Source: an uncultured bacterium
GTDB lineage: Bacteria > Cyanobacteriota > Vampirovibrionia > Gastranaerophilales > Gastranaerophilaceae
DNA: 16,970 nt
Assembly: GCA_900314375.1 (NCBI GenBank)
Contig: OMVC01000164.1
Location: forward strand, 1 to 16,970
Reading direction: 5' to 3'
Part shown: positions 1 through 6,162 of the stretch, one piece after another
How positions within the stretch are numbered: position 1 is the stretch's first letter
How the letters are laid out: every line of letters begins with the position of its first letter
Translations under genes and position numbers: made by a program
Notes under the pieces: generated by a model
Seen by the model: the letters and a program-made list of their open reading frames with translations, nothing else
Database searches by the model: none
What the model was told of the DNA's origin: nothing

Positions 1-431
1 AAATGTTGTATCAAACGGTATTTTGCACGCTGTCTGCGATTTAAGACGGACATAAATTCAGATGTTTCTTTTTTTACCGTCGAATTTAATTCAGAATACA
101 GTTTTTTTAAGATATGTTTTTGAGCTGAAATTTCTTTTAAAGGTAATTTATTTTTTTTCAAAATTTCGAGTTTTTTTGTTTCGGTGTAAATTTGTTTTGT
201 TAAGTCATTATATTTTGGGTCATATTTGCTCATCATTTCATCTGTTTTGAAAATTTGTTCATCTTCAAGATTAAGAATATTATGGACTATTGCAATATTT
301 TGTCTGTGATTTGTTAAATATTGCTCGGTTAAGATTGCATTATCTATATCGTATTTCCCCGAAATTGAGAATGCAGAACAAAAAACAAATACCAATATCA
401 GATACAAAATTTCTTTCAGATTTGAACTCAT
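1..431 (-). CDS. Exported CpxP/Spy-like small protein (3' end cut by window edge)
   Basis: An open frame of 143 codons runs without a stop from an ATG at 431 off the left edge, so the C-terminus is missing. Residues 1-24 form a signal peptide: a short basic start, a hydrophobic core (ILYLILVFVF) and small residues before a possible cleavage site, so export across the inner membrane is inferred. The mature part is charged, Lys/Glu rich and predicted helical (about residues 50-130), and ends in LNRRQRAKYRLI. This resembles the Lx(x)xQRxK motif of Spy/CpxP (LTXXQ) periplasmic proteins, which are helical cradles that chaperone or sense envelope stress. The family call is tentative because it rests on one motif and overall character. 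There is no clear Shine-Dalgarno sequence. The gene is divergent from mrnC, with 69 bp between them. It could instead be an unrelated helical periplasmic protein. Confidence 0.55.
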   Translation of the reverse strand, partial: MSSNLKEILYLILVFVFCSAFSISGKYDIDNAILTEQYLTNHRQNIAIVHNILNLEDEQIFKTDEMMSKYDPKYNDLTKQIYTETKKLEILKKNKLPLKEISAQKHILKKLYSELNSTVKKETSEFMSVLNRRQRAKYRLIQH

Positions 432-500
432 ATTTATATTTTTTCTTACTGAATATATTTTGAAAATACAACAACCTGATATTTGTAGTAAAATTTTTTT

Positions 501-863
501 ATGCAGGAAATAAATTTAAGAAATTATGCATATTTAGGTGATGCGGTTTGGGAATTATTTATTCGTGAAAGAACAATTCTTCAAACTAATAATGCAAAAA
601 AACTTCATCAAATCACAACAAATCTTGTAAAAACTCATTCCCAATTTGAACTGTTACATTTTATAGAAGATAAATTAACAGAGGACGAACAGGATTTGGT
701 GAAACGTGCAAGAAATCTTCCCATACCTGTCGGAAGACGTAACATTCAAACAGAATACCGCCAAGCGACAGCTTTTGAAGCTTTAATAGGGTGGTGGTAC
801 CTTCATGACAAATCGCGTTATGATAAAATGATGGCTTTAATTGAAACTCAATTGAGATATTAA
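501..863 (+). CDS. mrnC: Mini-ribonuclease III (MrnC family)
   Basis: This 120-residue protein consists of an RNase III catalytic domain alone, without the dsRNA-binding domain. That is the hallmark of Mini-III, which in Bacillus trims both ends of 23S rRNA precursor as a homodimer. The N-terminal signature AYLGDAVWELFIRE (residues 10-23) holds the metal-binding acidic residues D14 and E18. The second signature, EYRQATAFEALIGWWYL (85-101), carries the catalytic glutamate E93. The length fits the family (about 120-145 residues). The ATG at 501 puts the first signature where Mini-III proteins usually have it. No good Shine-Dalgarno sequence precedes it, only a TAAAAT box at 489-494. The stop is one base before the rnhB start, so the two RNases are probably co-transcribed. 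Mini-III is known mainly from Firmicutes and cyanobacteria, which helps with placing the organism. Confidence 0.93.
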   Translation: MQEINLRNYAYLGDAVWELFIRERTILQTNNAKKLHQITTNLVKTHSQFELLHFIEDKLTEDEQDLVKRARNLPIPVGRRNIQTEYRQATAFEALIGWWYLHDKSRYDKMMALIETQLRY

Positions 864-864
864 T

Positions 865-1497
865 ATGAATAATTTGTTTGATTTTGATAAACAATATAAA
901 ACCGTAATCGGAACGGATGAAGCCGGCAGAGGCCCGGCTGCAGGCGGAGTTTTTGCTGCGTGTGTATATTTCCCTGAAGTTTCAAAAAGTTTAATTACAG
1001 ATTTGCAAAAATTAAATGATTCAAAAAAATTATCTAAAAAAATCAGAGAAAATTTGTATGATATAATTCTTCAAAATAGTGTAAACTCGATAGTTTGTAT
1101 TGAAGTTGATGAGATTGAAAAAATTAATATTCTAAATTCTTCTCTAAAAGCAATGAAACTTGCTTGCGAAAACGTTATAAAAGAAGCAAAATTGAAAGAT
1201 TTTATGACGCTTGTAGACGGGAATAAATTGATAAAGAATTACACAAATCCTCAAAAATTTATTATAAAAGGTGATGGCAAATCAGCTTCAGTTGCGGCCG
1301 CAAGTATATTGGCAAAAGTCACACGCGACAGATATATGGAAGAATTAGCGATTGAATTTCCACAGTACGGCTGGGAGAATAACGCAGGCTACCTGACGGA
1401 ACAACATCTTGCAGCTATTGATAAATACGGACTTTGCAAATATCACAGACCGTCTTTTTTGAAAAAACATTTTGAAAAACAGTTGAGTTTGTTCTGA
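865..1497 (+). CDS. rnhB: Ribonuclease HII
   Basis: RNase HII removes RNA from RNA:DNA hybrids, including single ribonucleotides embedded in DNA. The 210-residue length is typical. The active-site motif GTDEAGRGPAAGG (residues 16-28) supplies D18 and E19. D118 in TLVDGNKL and D155 in AKVTRDRYM complete the acidic quartet, and the family-typical NDSKKLSKKIRE (51-62) and AAASILAKVTRD (144-155) blocks are present. The glycine-rich loop reads GPAAGG rather than the more usual GPLAGP, a mild variation. The ATG lies one base after the mrnC stop, which suggests translational coupling. The stop overlaps the start of the tyrS promoter region, so rnhB ends this short unit without a visible terminator. 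A separate RNase HI gene is also present further along the window. Confidence 0.96.
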   Translation: MNNLFDFDKQYKTVIGTDEAGRGPAAGGVFAACVYFPEVSKSLITDLQKLNDSKKLSKKIRENLYDIILQNSVNSIVCIEVDEIEKINILNSSLKAMKLACENVIKEAKLKDFMTLVDGNKLIKNYTNPQKFIIKGDGKSASVAAASILAKVTRDRYMEELAIEFPQYGWENNAGYLTEQHLAAIDKYGLCKYHRPSFLKKHFEKQLSLF

Positions 1498-1500
1498 AAC

Positions 1501-1554
1501 TTGCGAAGATTTTTGTATTTAATATAATAAAATTAAGGATTAAGGAGAAAATAA
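1501..1554 (+). promoter_or_regulatory. tyrS promoter and ribosome binding site
   Basis: A sigma70-like promoter is visible directly after the rnhB stop: TTGCGA (1501-1506), a 16-bp spacer and a perfect TATAAT (1523-1528). An AGGAG Shine-Dalgarno sequence lies at 1543-1547, seven bases before the tyrS ATG. The predicted leader is only about 20 nt. That leaves no room for a T-box, so tRNA-sensing control of this tRNA synthetase is not supported here. Confidence 0.65.
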
Positions 1555-2778
1555 ATGGGTATATACGAAGAATTGCAAGCACGCGGATTGATTGCACAGG
1601 TAACCGACGATAAAGAAATTAAAGATTTAATCAATAACGGCGGTGCACGTTTTTATATAGGATTTGATCCGACGGCTGACTCGTTGCATGTTGGGCATTT
1701 TATGGCTCTTTGCTTGATGAAAAGATTGCAGGATGCAGGCAATAAACCTGTTGTTTTGATTGGCGGAGGCACGGGTTATATCGGTGACCCGTCAGGCAGA
1801 AGCGATATGCGTTCTATGTTAACACCCGAAGTCATTGAACATAATTGCCAATGCTTTAAAAAACAAATGGAAAGATTTATTACATTTGGAGATAATGCCG
1901 CAATAATGGTAAACAATGCTGATTGGCTTTTAGGTTTAAATTATATCGAATTATTAAGAGATGTCGGTGCATGTTTTTCGGTTAATAATATGCTTCGCGC
2001 AGAATGCTATAAACAGAGAATGGAAAAAGGATTAAGCTTTTTAGAATTTAACTATATGATTATGCAGGCTTATGATTTTTATTATCTTCACGAAAAATAC
2101 GGATGTAATATGCAATTTGGCGGAGATGACCAATGGAGTAATATGCTTGCAGGTACGGAACTAATAAGAAAGAAAACCGCGCAGGACGCTTATGCAATGA
2201 CGATTACTTTACTTTTAAATTCCGAAGGCAAAAAAATGGGTAAAACCGCTAAAGGTGCAGTATGGTTAGACCCTGAAAAAACATCACCTTATGAATTCTA
2301 TCAATATTGGAGAAATGTTGATGATGCCGATGTTATGAAATGCATAAAAATGCTTACATTCCTTCCTATGGAAAAAATTCAAGAAATGGAAACCTGGGAA
2401 GATAACCGTATTAATGAGAAAAAAGAAATTCTTGCCTATGAATTAACTTCACTTGTTCATGGCAATCAGGAAGCCCAAAAAGCTCAAGATGCGGCGCGAG
2501 CAATTTTTTCAGGCGGAGGTGACAGTGAAAATATGCCAAAAGCCGAACTGTCAGAAAGCGATTTTGATAACGGTCAAATCGGAATTGTTCAACTCGTTGT
2601 TAAATGCGGATTTGCACAAAGCAACGGCGAAGCCAAACGTTTAATACAGCAAGGCGGTGTTACGGTAAATGATGAAACCGTTAATGCTTTGGATAAAAAA
2701 TATTCAACTGATGAACTAAAAGAAGGTTTAATTGTTCGAAAAGGCAAAAAACATTTCAAAAAAGCAGTTTTACAATAA
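1555..2778 (+). CDS. tyrS: Tyrosyl-tRNA synthetase
   Basis: TyrRS activates tyrosine with ATP and charges tRNA-Tyr in the cytoplasm. The 407-residue protein has the full class I layout. The Rossmann catalytic core contains the HIGH-type motif as HVGH inside GFDPTADSLHVGHFMAL (about residues 36-52). A QFGGDDQWSNM block forms the tyrosine pocket (about 193-203). The KMSKS-type motif reads KMGKT near residue 227, close to the KFGKT form of the E. coli enzyme. The C-terminal S4 RNA-binding domain (about residues 340-407) has the expected SNGEAKRLIQQGGVTVN core. The start is fixed by the AGGAG site and by N-terminal similarity to family members (ELQARGLIAQVTD). It is transcribed from its own promoter and closed by a hairpin terminator. 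Confidence 0.97.
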   Translation: MGIYEELQARGLIAQVTDDKEIKDLINNGGARFYIGFDPTADSLHVGHFMALCLMKRLQDAGNKPVVLIGGGTGYIGDPSGRSDMRSMLTPEVIEHNCQCFKKQMERFITFGDNAAIMVNNADWLLGLNYIELLRDVGACFSVNNMLRAECYKQRMEKGLSFLEFNYMIMQAYDFYYLHEKYGCNMQFGGDDQWSNMLAGTELIRKKTAQDAYAMTITLLLNSEGKKMGKTAKGAVWLDPEKTSPYEFYQYWRNVDDADVMKCIKMLTFLPMEKIQEMETWEDNRINEKKEILAYELTSLVHGNQEAQKAQDAARAIFSGGGDSENMPKAELSESDFDNGQIGIVQLVVKCGFAQSNGEAKRLIQQGGVTVNDETVNALDKKYSTDELKEGLIVRKGKKHFKKAVLQ

Positions 2779-2784
2779 TTTAAA

Positions 2785-2820
2785 AAGGTCAGGATTTATT
2801 CCTGACCTTAAATTTTGTTT
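2785..2820. terminator. Bidirectional terminator between tyrS and nrdG
   Basis: A perfect 9-bp stem, AAGGTCAGG (2785-2793) with CCTGACCTT (2801-2809), encloses a 7-nt loop. It sits between the convergent 3' ends of tyrS (+) and nrdG (-). On the minus strand the stem runs directly into five T residues, a good rho-independent terminator for nrdG. On the plus strand it is followed by AAATTTTGTTT, a weaker U-tract for tyrS. Confidence 0.8.
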
Positions 2821-3307
2821 ATATCAAAACCAATTCACCCGACTTTGCAAGGGTTTCTTTGACGTTAATTACTCTTTGATTAGAACTTCCTACCCAATGA
2901 ATATTATTATCCAACAGTTCTTCTACAAACTCACCTTCCGCAATAACATCAATATCTTCTATGCCTTCAAGATGTTGAATTTGCTCCCATGTATAACCCG
3001 TATAAAGCCAAATATTTTTTTGAGGGAATTGTTTTTTGAATTTTTTAATCAATCTGAAAACTTCACTGCGATTACCGGGGAATAAAGGATCTCCGCCGCT
3101 AAATGTTATCCCTGAAATATAAGGTTTATCAAGCGCTTCAAAAAGCTCATCTTCTGCTTCTTTATCAAAAGGTATTCCGCCGTTTTCGTCCCAGGTTTCA
3201 GGATTCTGGCAGCCTTTACAATGATGATTGCAGCCCGCAACCCAAAGGACAACCCTTAATCCTTCTCCGTTCAACATATCCTCTTTTGTTATATTGTGAT
3301 AATTCAT
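2819..3307 (-). CDS. nrdG: Anaerobic ribonucleotide reductase activating protein (radical SAM)
   Basis: NrdG uses S-adenosylmethionine and a [4Fe-4S] cluster to install the glycyl radical on the class III reductase NrdD. The 162-residue protein carries the cluster-binding CxxxCxxC motif at C26, C30 and C33 (AGCNHHCKGC), preceded by the typical GEGLRVVLWVAGC segment. The SAM-binding FSGGDPL motif sits at about residues 89-95. The length matches the family. The ATG at 3307 is preceded by an AAGGAG Shine-Dalgarno sequence (3312-3317 on the plus strand). It follows nrdD on the same strand after a 100-bp gap filled by an unusual 8-bp repeat array, and the pair very likely forms an operon. The gene order nrdD then nrdG is the common one. 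Confidence 0.96.
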   Translation of the reverse strand: MNYHNITKEDMLNGEGLRVVLWVAGCNHHCKGCQNPETWDENGGIPFDKEAEDELFEALDKPYISGITFSGGDPLFPGNRSEVFRLIKKFKKQFPQKNIWLYTGYTWEQIQHLEGIEDIDVIAEGEFVEELLDNNIHWVGSSNQRVINVKETLAKSGELVLI

Positions 3308-3325
3308 ATTACTCCTTCTTATGAG

Positions 3326-3407
3326 TTTAAAGGTTTAAAAGTTGAACGGTTGAAAGGTTATTTTAAAACTTTTCAACCATTCAACGATTAAACTATTCAA
3401 CTTTCAA
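3326..3407. repeat. Inverted array of degenerate 8-bp repeats between nrdD and nrdG
   Basis: The spacer holds about nine copies of a degenerate octamer TTKAANNG in perfect 8-bp register. Four are read on the plus strand: TTTAAAGG (3326), TTTAAAAG (3334), TTGAACGG (3342) and TTGAAAGG (3350). Then comes a short A/T centre (3358-3368). Five are read on the minus strand: TTGAAAAG (3369-3376), TTGAATGG (3377-3384), TTTAATCG (3385-3392), TTGAATAG (3393-3400) and a 7-bp copy TTGAAAG (3401-3407). The two halves form an imperfect hairpin, strongest at 3341-3357 with 3369-3385. The array starts exactly at the nrdD stop codon and ends shortly before the nrdG Shine-Dalgarno sequence. Its function is unknown. 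It could shape nrdD-nrdG mRNA stability or be an expanding intergenic repeat. Confidence 0.75.
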
Positions 3408-5669
3408 TTACATACTGACTCGGTCTTTAATTTCTTCCATCTTGTGATCCGCTAATCTTGAATCACCTTTTACTCTTGAATATGAAAGATAACCGTTCAT
3501 CCTATCAATTTTTGTTAAATTACGGCTTCCGCATTTTGGACATACATCCATATTTAATTCTTCGTGTCCGCAATCATCGCAGTATGAAAGTGATAAATTT
3601 ACCCCTTCATAAAAGCCCATATCCATAGCTCTTAAGACAAGTGTTTTAACAGCTTCCGTATTGTAATCCAACGGATATTTTACATATTGAATTTTTCCGC
3701 CGTTCATCAAATCCCAGAAACGTTTTTCACAATCTTGTTTTTGAATAGGTGTGATTTTTTCGGAAACATGACAATGGAAACTGTTTGATACATAAGGTTT
3801 ATCGGAAACCTTATCGACAACGCCATATTTTTTACGGAATTGTTTTACCTGCAAACCGCAAAGATTTTCCGCAGGTGTTCCGTATAATGCGTATAAATAA
3901 CCGTCTTCTTTTTTGAATTGAGCAACTTTCTTGTTGATATATTCCATAACTTCAATAGCAAATTGTCCGTCTTCTACCAATGATTTGCCGTTATGAAGCT
4001 CTTGCAATTCATTTAATGCTGTAATACCAAATGATGCTGTTGCTGATTTCAATAAAGGTTTAATCTTGTCATGGAATCCCAAATGACCGCCTAAAAAACC
4101 ACCTTCACAATATGCAAGAGGGTTAACCGAAGCTCTCATTTCTCCAAGATAATCATAAGTTCTCTTGTGAAGCCCTCTGATTAATTCCATATAGTAATCT
4201 AAAACTTCATAGAAATCTTTACTTTCTTTTTTAGCTTTTGCATAAATCATAGGCAAATGTAAGCTGATAGCACCGATATTAAAACGTCCCACAAAGATTG
4301 GTGTATCGTTTTCGTCTGCAGGTTCAGCCCCGCCTCTTTCAAACCAAGGTGATAAGAACGCTCTGCAACCCATAGGTGAAACTACTTTGCCGTATTTTTT
4401 ATACATTGAAGCTACATAACCTTCTCCGGTTAAACTTAACCAATCAGGGTACATTGCTTTTTTAGAACATTCTATGCCTGCTTCAAATACATCATAGTTA
4501 ACTTTGCCTTCCCCATGAAGATTTTCATCATATAAAAATACTATCTTAGGGAACAATACAGGCTTTTTATTACCTTTTTTGCCTTGACCATGCATACGAA
4601 TTTCCAACATTGTAATTGTTGCCATTTTTTCGTACTCATCTGTTCCTAAACCTGCCGTTACAGTAATGAACGGATAATCACCACGAGATGATGCAACTGT
4701 GTTGAATTTATATTCCCAACCCTGAAAACCTTGTTCAAAGTCTTTTTTAACATCACCTTTTGCAGCTTTTGAAGCATTTTCTTCATCAAGACCAAGTTCA
4801 ATATATTTTGCATATTGTCTTTCAAAAGTTTTTTGAGCATAAGGTGCTAAAATTTTATCAACTTCTGCAACGGTAAATCCGCCATATTGCTGGCTTGCTG
4901 CAGCCATAACGATATCTCCGATAACATCAAACGCAACATCTAATGATTTTGGTTCGTTATACCAAAGATTACCCATTTCAAATCCGCCTTTTAATACGCT
5001 TGCAACATCAAACAAGCAGCAATTCATAGTATCACGTCTTGCGGACATATCATGGATATAAATATAACCGTCACGAATAGCTTGTAATTCATCAACCGTT
5101 AAGAAGAATTTTTTGTATAATTCTTTGTTTAGCTGATTAAATATCAAAGAACGCTTTGTCGATACAAGTGCAGAGTCAGCGTTAGAGTTTTCCTTATCGC
5201 CGATATACATAATTCTTTGAGATTCTTGATAAACTTTATCCAACATAGTTACAAAATCAATTTTGTAATCTCTGTAATTTCTATAGCTTTTTGCAACTTT
5301 CGGATTTACATCTTCCAATGCATTTTCAACTATACAGTGCATTTTAGAAATATCAATTTCTTTTGAATGCATTGAAAATACACTGTTATTAACATTTTTA
5401 CATATGTTTTCTATATCTTGTTCCGACAACTCTACAAGCATACGAGCTGCAGATTTCTTTATTGCATTAACGACTTTTTGTATATCATATTCTTCTAATG
5501 TACCGTCTTTTTTAACGATTTTAATATCACTTAAATCGATTTTTTCAGACATATTGATTACATTTTTCGGATTCATGTCAGGAGTTGACATGCGAGCACT
5601 GCTTGCTGCACTTTCCAATCCGTTACTGCTGTTAATACTTACAACTCTCCCACTGTTTAAATTATTCAT
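3408..5669 (-). CDS. nrdD: Class III (anaerobic) ribonucleoside-triphosphate reductase
   Basis: NrdD reduces ribonucleoside triphosphates to deoxyribonucleotides under anaerobic conditions, using a glycyl radical made by NrdG. With the start at 5669 the protein has 753 residues. A Ser/Asn-rich N-terminal stretch (about 1-45) precedes an ATP-cone allosteric domain (about 47-140, IVKKDGTLEEYDIQKVVNAI). The barrel contains MNCC (215-218) and SPMGCRAFLSPW (431-442). The C-terminus has a zinc ribbon with C697, C700, C710 and C713, followed by RMNGYL, whose G726 is the expected radical site. The frame is open upstream to 5753, but an AAAGGAG site lies just before a tandem ATGATG. The second ATG (5669) has 5-nt spacing and is chosen; the first (5672) is possible. 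The 28 upstream codons overlap a structured leader and are not protein-like. Regulation is probably complex (see leader, terminator and NrdR entries). Confidence 0.95.
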   Translation of the reverse strand: MNNLNSGRVVSINSSNGLESAASSARMSTPDMNPKNVINMSEKIDLSDIKIVKKDGTLEEYDIQKVVNAIKKSAARMLVELSEQDIENICKNVNNSVFSMHSKEIDISKMHCIVENALEDVNPKVAKSYRNYRDYKIDFVTMLDKVYQESQRIMYIGDKENSNADSALVSTKRSLIFNQLNKELYKKFFLTVDELQAIRDGYIYIHDMSARRDTMNCCLFDVASVLKGGFEMGNLWYNEPKSLDVAFDVIGDIVMAAASQQYGGFTVAEVDKILAPYAQKTFERQYAKYIELGLDEENASKAAKGDVKKDFEQGFQGWEYKFNTVASSRGDYPFITVTAGLGTDEYEKMATITMLEIRMHGQGKKGNKKPVLFPKIVFLYDENLHGEGKVNYDVFEAGIECSKKAMYPDWLSLTGEGYVASMYKKYGKVVSPMGCRAFLSPWFERGGAEPADENDTPIFVGRFNIGAISLHLPMIYAKAKKESKDFYEVLDYYMELIRGLHKRTYDYLGEMRASVNPLAYCEGGFLGGHLGFHDKIKPLLKSATASFGITALNELQELHNGKSLVEDGQFAIEVMEYINKKVAQFKKEDGYLYALYGTPAENLCGLQVKQFRKKYGVVDKVSDKPYVSNSFHCHVSEKITPIQKQDCEKRFWDLMNGGKIQYVKYPLDYNTEAVKTLVLRAMDMGFYEGVNLSLSYCDDCGHEELNMDVCPKCGSRNLTKIDRMNGYLSYSRVKGDSRLADHKMEEIKDRVSM

Positions 5670-5687
5670 CATATCTCCTTTAGGTAC

Positions 5688-5739
5688 AAAAAGACAGAAC
5701 CGCCGACTCTTACAAACTACCACCATGTCGGGCTTCTGT
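5688..5739 (-). terminator. Intrinsic terminator (attenuator) in the nrdD leader
   Basis: On the minus strand ACAGAA-GCC-GAC (within 5727-5739) pairs with GTCGGC and TTCTGT (within 5694-5707), with small bulges (one C, and GG) and a roughly 19-nt loop. The stem is followed by C and five T residues (5688-5692). It lies only a few bases before the nrdD Shine-Dalgarno sequence, and there is no gene upstream on this strand for it to end. It therefore looks like a transcription attenuator that decides whether nrdD-nrdG is transcribed. Confidence 0.65.
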
Positions 5740-5822
5740 TTGGGTTTCCACATATTGCTAAAACTCTTGGTTTTAGTGACTTAGGACCAGCTAGGGGCTT
5801 TCACCCTCTCTTTCCTTAACGT
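5690..5822 (-). promoter_or_regulatory. Structured nrdD leader RNA, possible cobalamin-riboswitch relative
   Basis: The predicted transcript carries about 150 nt before nrdD. Reading the minus strand, an AGGA near 5813 can pair with TCCT near 5783. Together they enclose a hairpin whose sequence GGTGAAAGCCC (5795-5805) matches the conserved GGTGnRAnTCC block of cobalamin riboswitches at all but one position. It is followed by AGCTGGTCC and CACTAAAA, which recall the GCTGnCCCGCnACTGTnA segment. A 7-bp hairpin (5758-5776) follows, then AAGCCCGA (5728-5735), like the AGCCaGgA segment at the 3' side of that aptamer. The P1/P2 closing stems and the loop-loop partner are not evident, so the resemblance is partial. 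Control of B12-independent RNR genes by cobalamin riboswitches is established knowledge in other bacteria. The assignment here is inference; a different ligand or a new RNA class is possible. Confidence 0.42.
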
Positions 5823-5828
5823 ACTTTT

Positions 5829-5857
5829 ATAATACTACAATTTTCCATGCTTTGGAA
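5829..5857 (-). promoter_or_regulatory. Candidate nrdD promoter
   Basis: On the minus strand TTCCAA (5852-5857) and TATTAT (5829-5834) are separated by exactly 17 bp. The predicted start is near 5822, which would make the leader about 150 nt. The -35 element lies inside a short inverted repeat, TTCCA-5 nt-TGGAA (5843-5857). The match to sigma70 consensus is moderate. Confidence 0.45.
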
Positions 5858-5884
5858 GTCTTTTTACAAAAATTTAAATCTTTT

Positions 5885-5931
5885 GGACGATATATTTTGT
5901 AACAATTCTTCATGTTCCCCATATAGTCTTG
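5885..5931 (-). promoter_or_regulatory. Candidate pair of NrdR boxes upstream of nrdD
   Basis: NrdR boxes have the consensus acaCwAtATaTwGtgt and typically occur as two 16-bp sites spaced by whole helical turns, commonly about 31 bp centre to centre. The minus strand at 5885-5900 reads ACAAAATATATCGTCC, matching 12 of 16 positions by eye. Exactly 31 bp upstream (5916-5931) lies CAAGACTATATGGGGA, a weaker 9 of 16 match that keeps the TATAT core. NrdR is the usual repressor of RNR genes in bacteria. No nrdR gene lies in this window. Confidence 0.35.
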
Positions 5932-6125
5932 GTAACAGTGATTGAAATATTTTTTAATGAAGTTTTTTTAAAAACATTTTTTAATAATACAAATATAACG
6001 GATAAATTCACTATTAGACAGCAACATGCAAATTTGCAAATCTGAAATTTCGTAACACGCAGGATTTTTGGTATACCGTATCCCATATCTTCTTATTATC
6101 ATTTAAAATTATCAACTTTTAACAA
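5932..6125. other. Divergent intergenic region between nrdD and the GT9 gene
   Basis: About 490 bp separate nrdD from the next gene. The nrdD-proximal part holds the leader, promoter and NrdR-like sites. The remaining 190 bp are very A/T rich with homopolymer runs and no credible reading frame. They contain a perfect 12-bp palindrome TGCAAATTTGCA (6027-6038) and a small one, GGTATACC (6070-6077). Either could be an operator, but I cannot assign a factor. Confidence 0.4.
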
Positions 6126-6156
6126 TTGAAATATATCTGATTTTTTCTTATATAAT
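6126..6156 (+). promoter_or_regulatory. Promoter of the GT9 gene, predicted leaderless
   Basis: A perfect TATAAT (6151-6156) ends six bases before the ATG at 6163, with TTGAAA (6126-6131) upstream at a long 19-bp spacing. A start about seven bases after the -10 would fall on the ATG itself. There is no Shine-Dalgarno sequence. A leaderless mRNA is inferred. Confidence 0.5.
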
Positions 6157-6162
6157 AGAGTC

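Noticed and set aside
62..250. Plus-strand ORF of 62 codons near the left edge
   Set aside because: It is the complement of the exported-protein gene on the minus strand; its Phe/Leu-rich content is the shadow of Lys/Glu codons.
1498..1554. T-box or other riboswitch before tyrS
   Set aside because: The gap is only 57 bp and is taken up by a promoter and ribosome binding site.
2732..3324. Plus-strand ORFs across nrdG
   Set aside because: They are antisense shadows of nrdG, which has complete radical-SAM motifs and a proper ribosome binding site.
5670..5753. In-frame N-terminal extension of NrdD by 28 residues
   Set aside because: The extra codons lie over the leader terminator, have no ribosome binding site, and the AAAGGAG directly before the ATGATG marks the real start.
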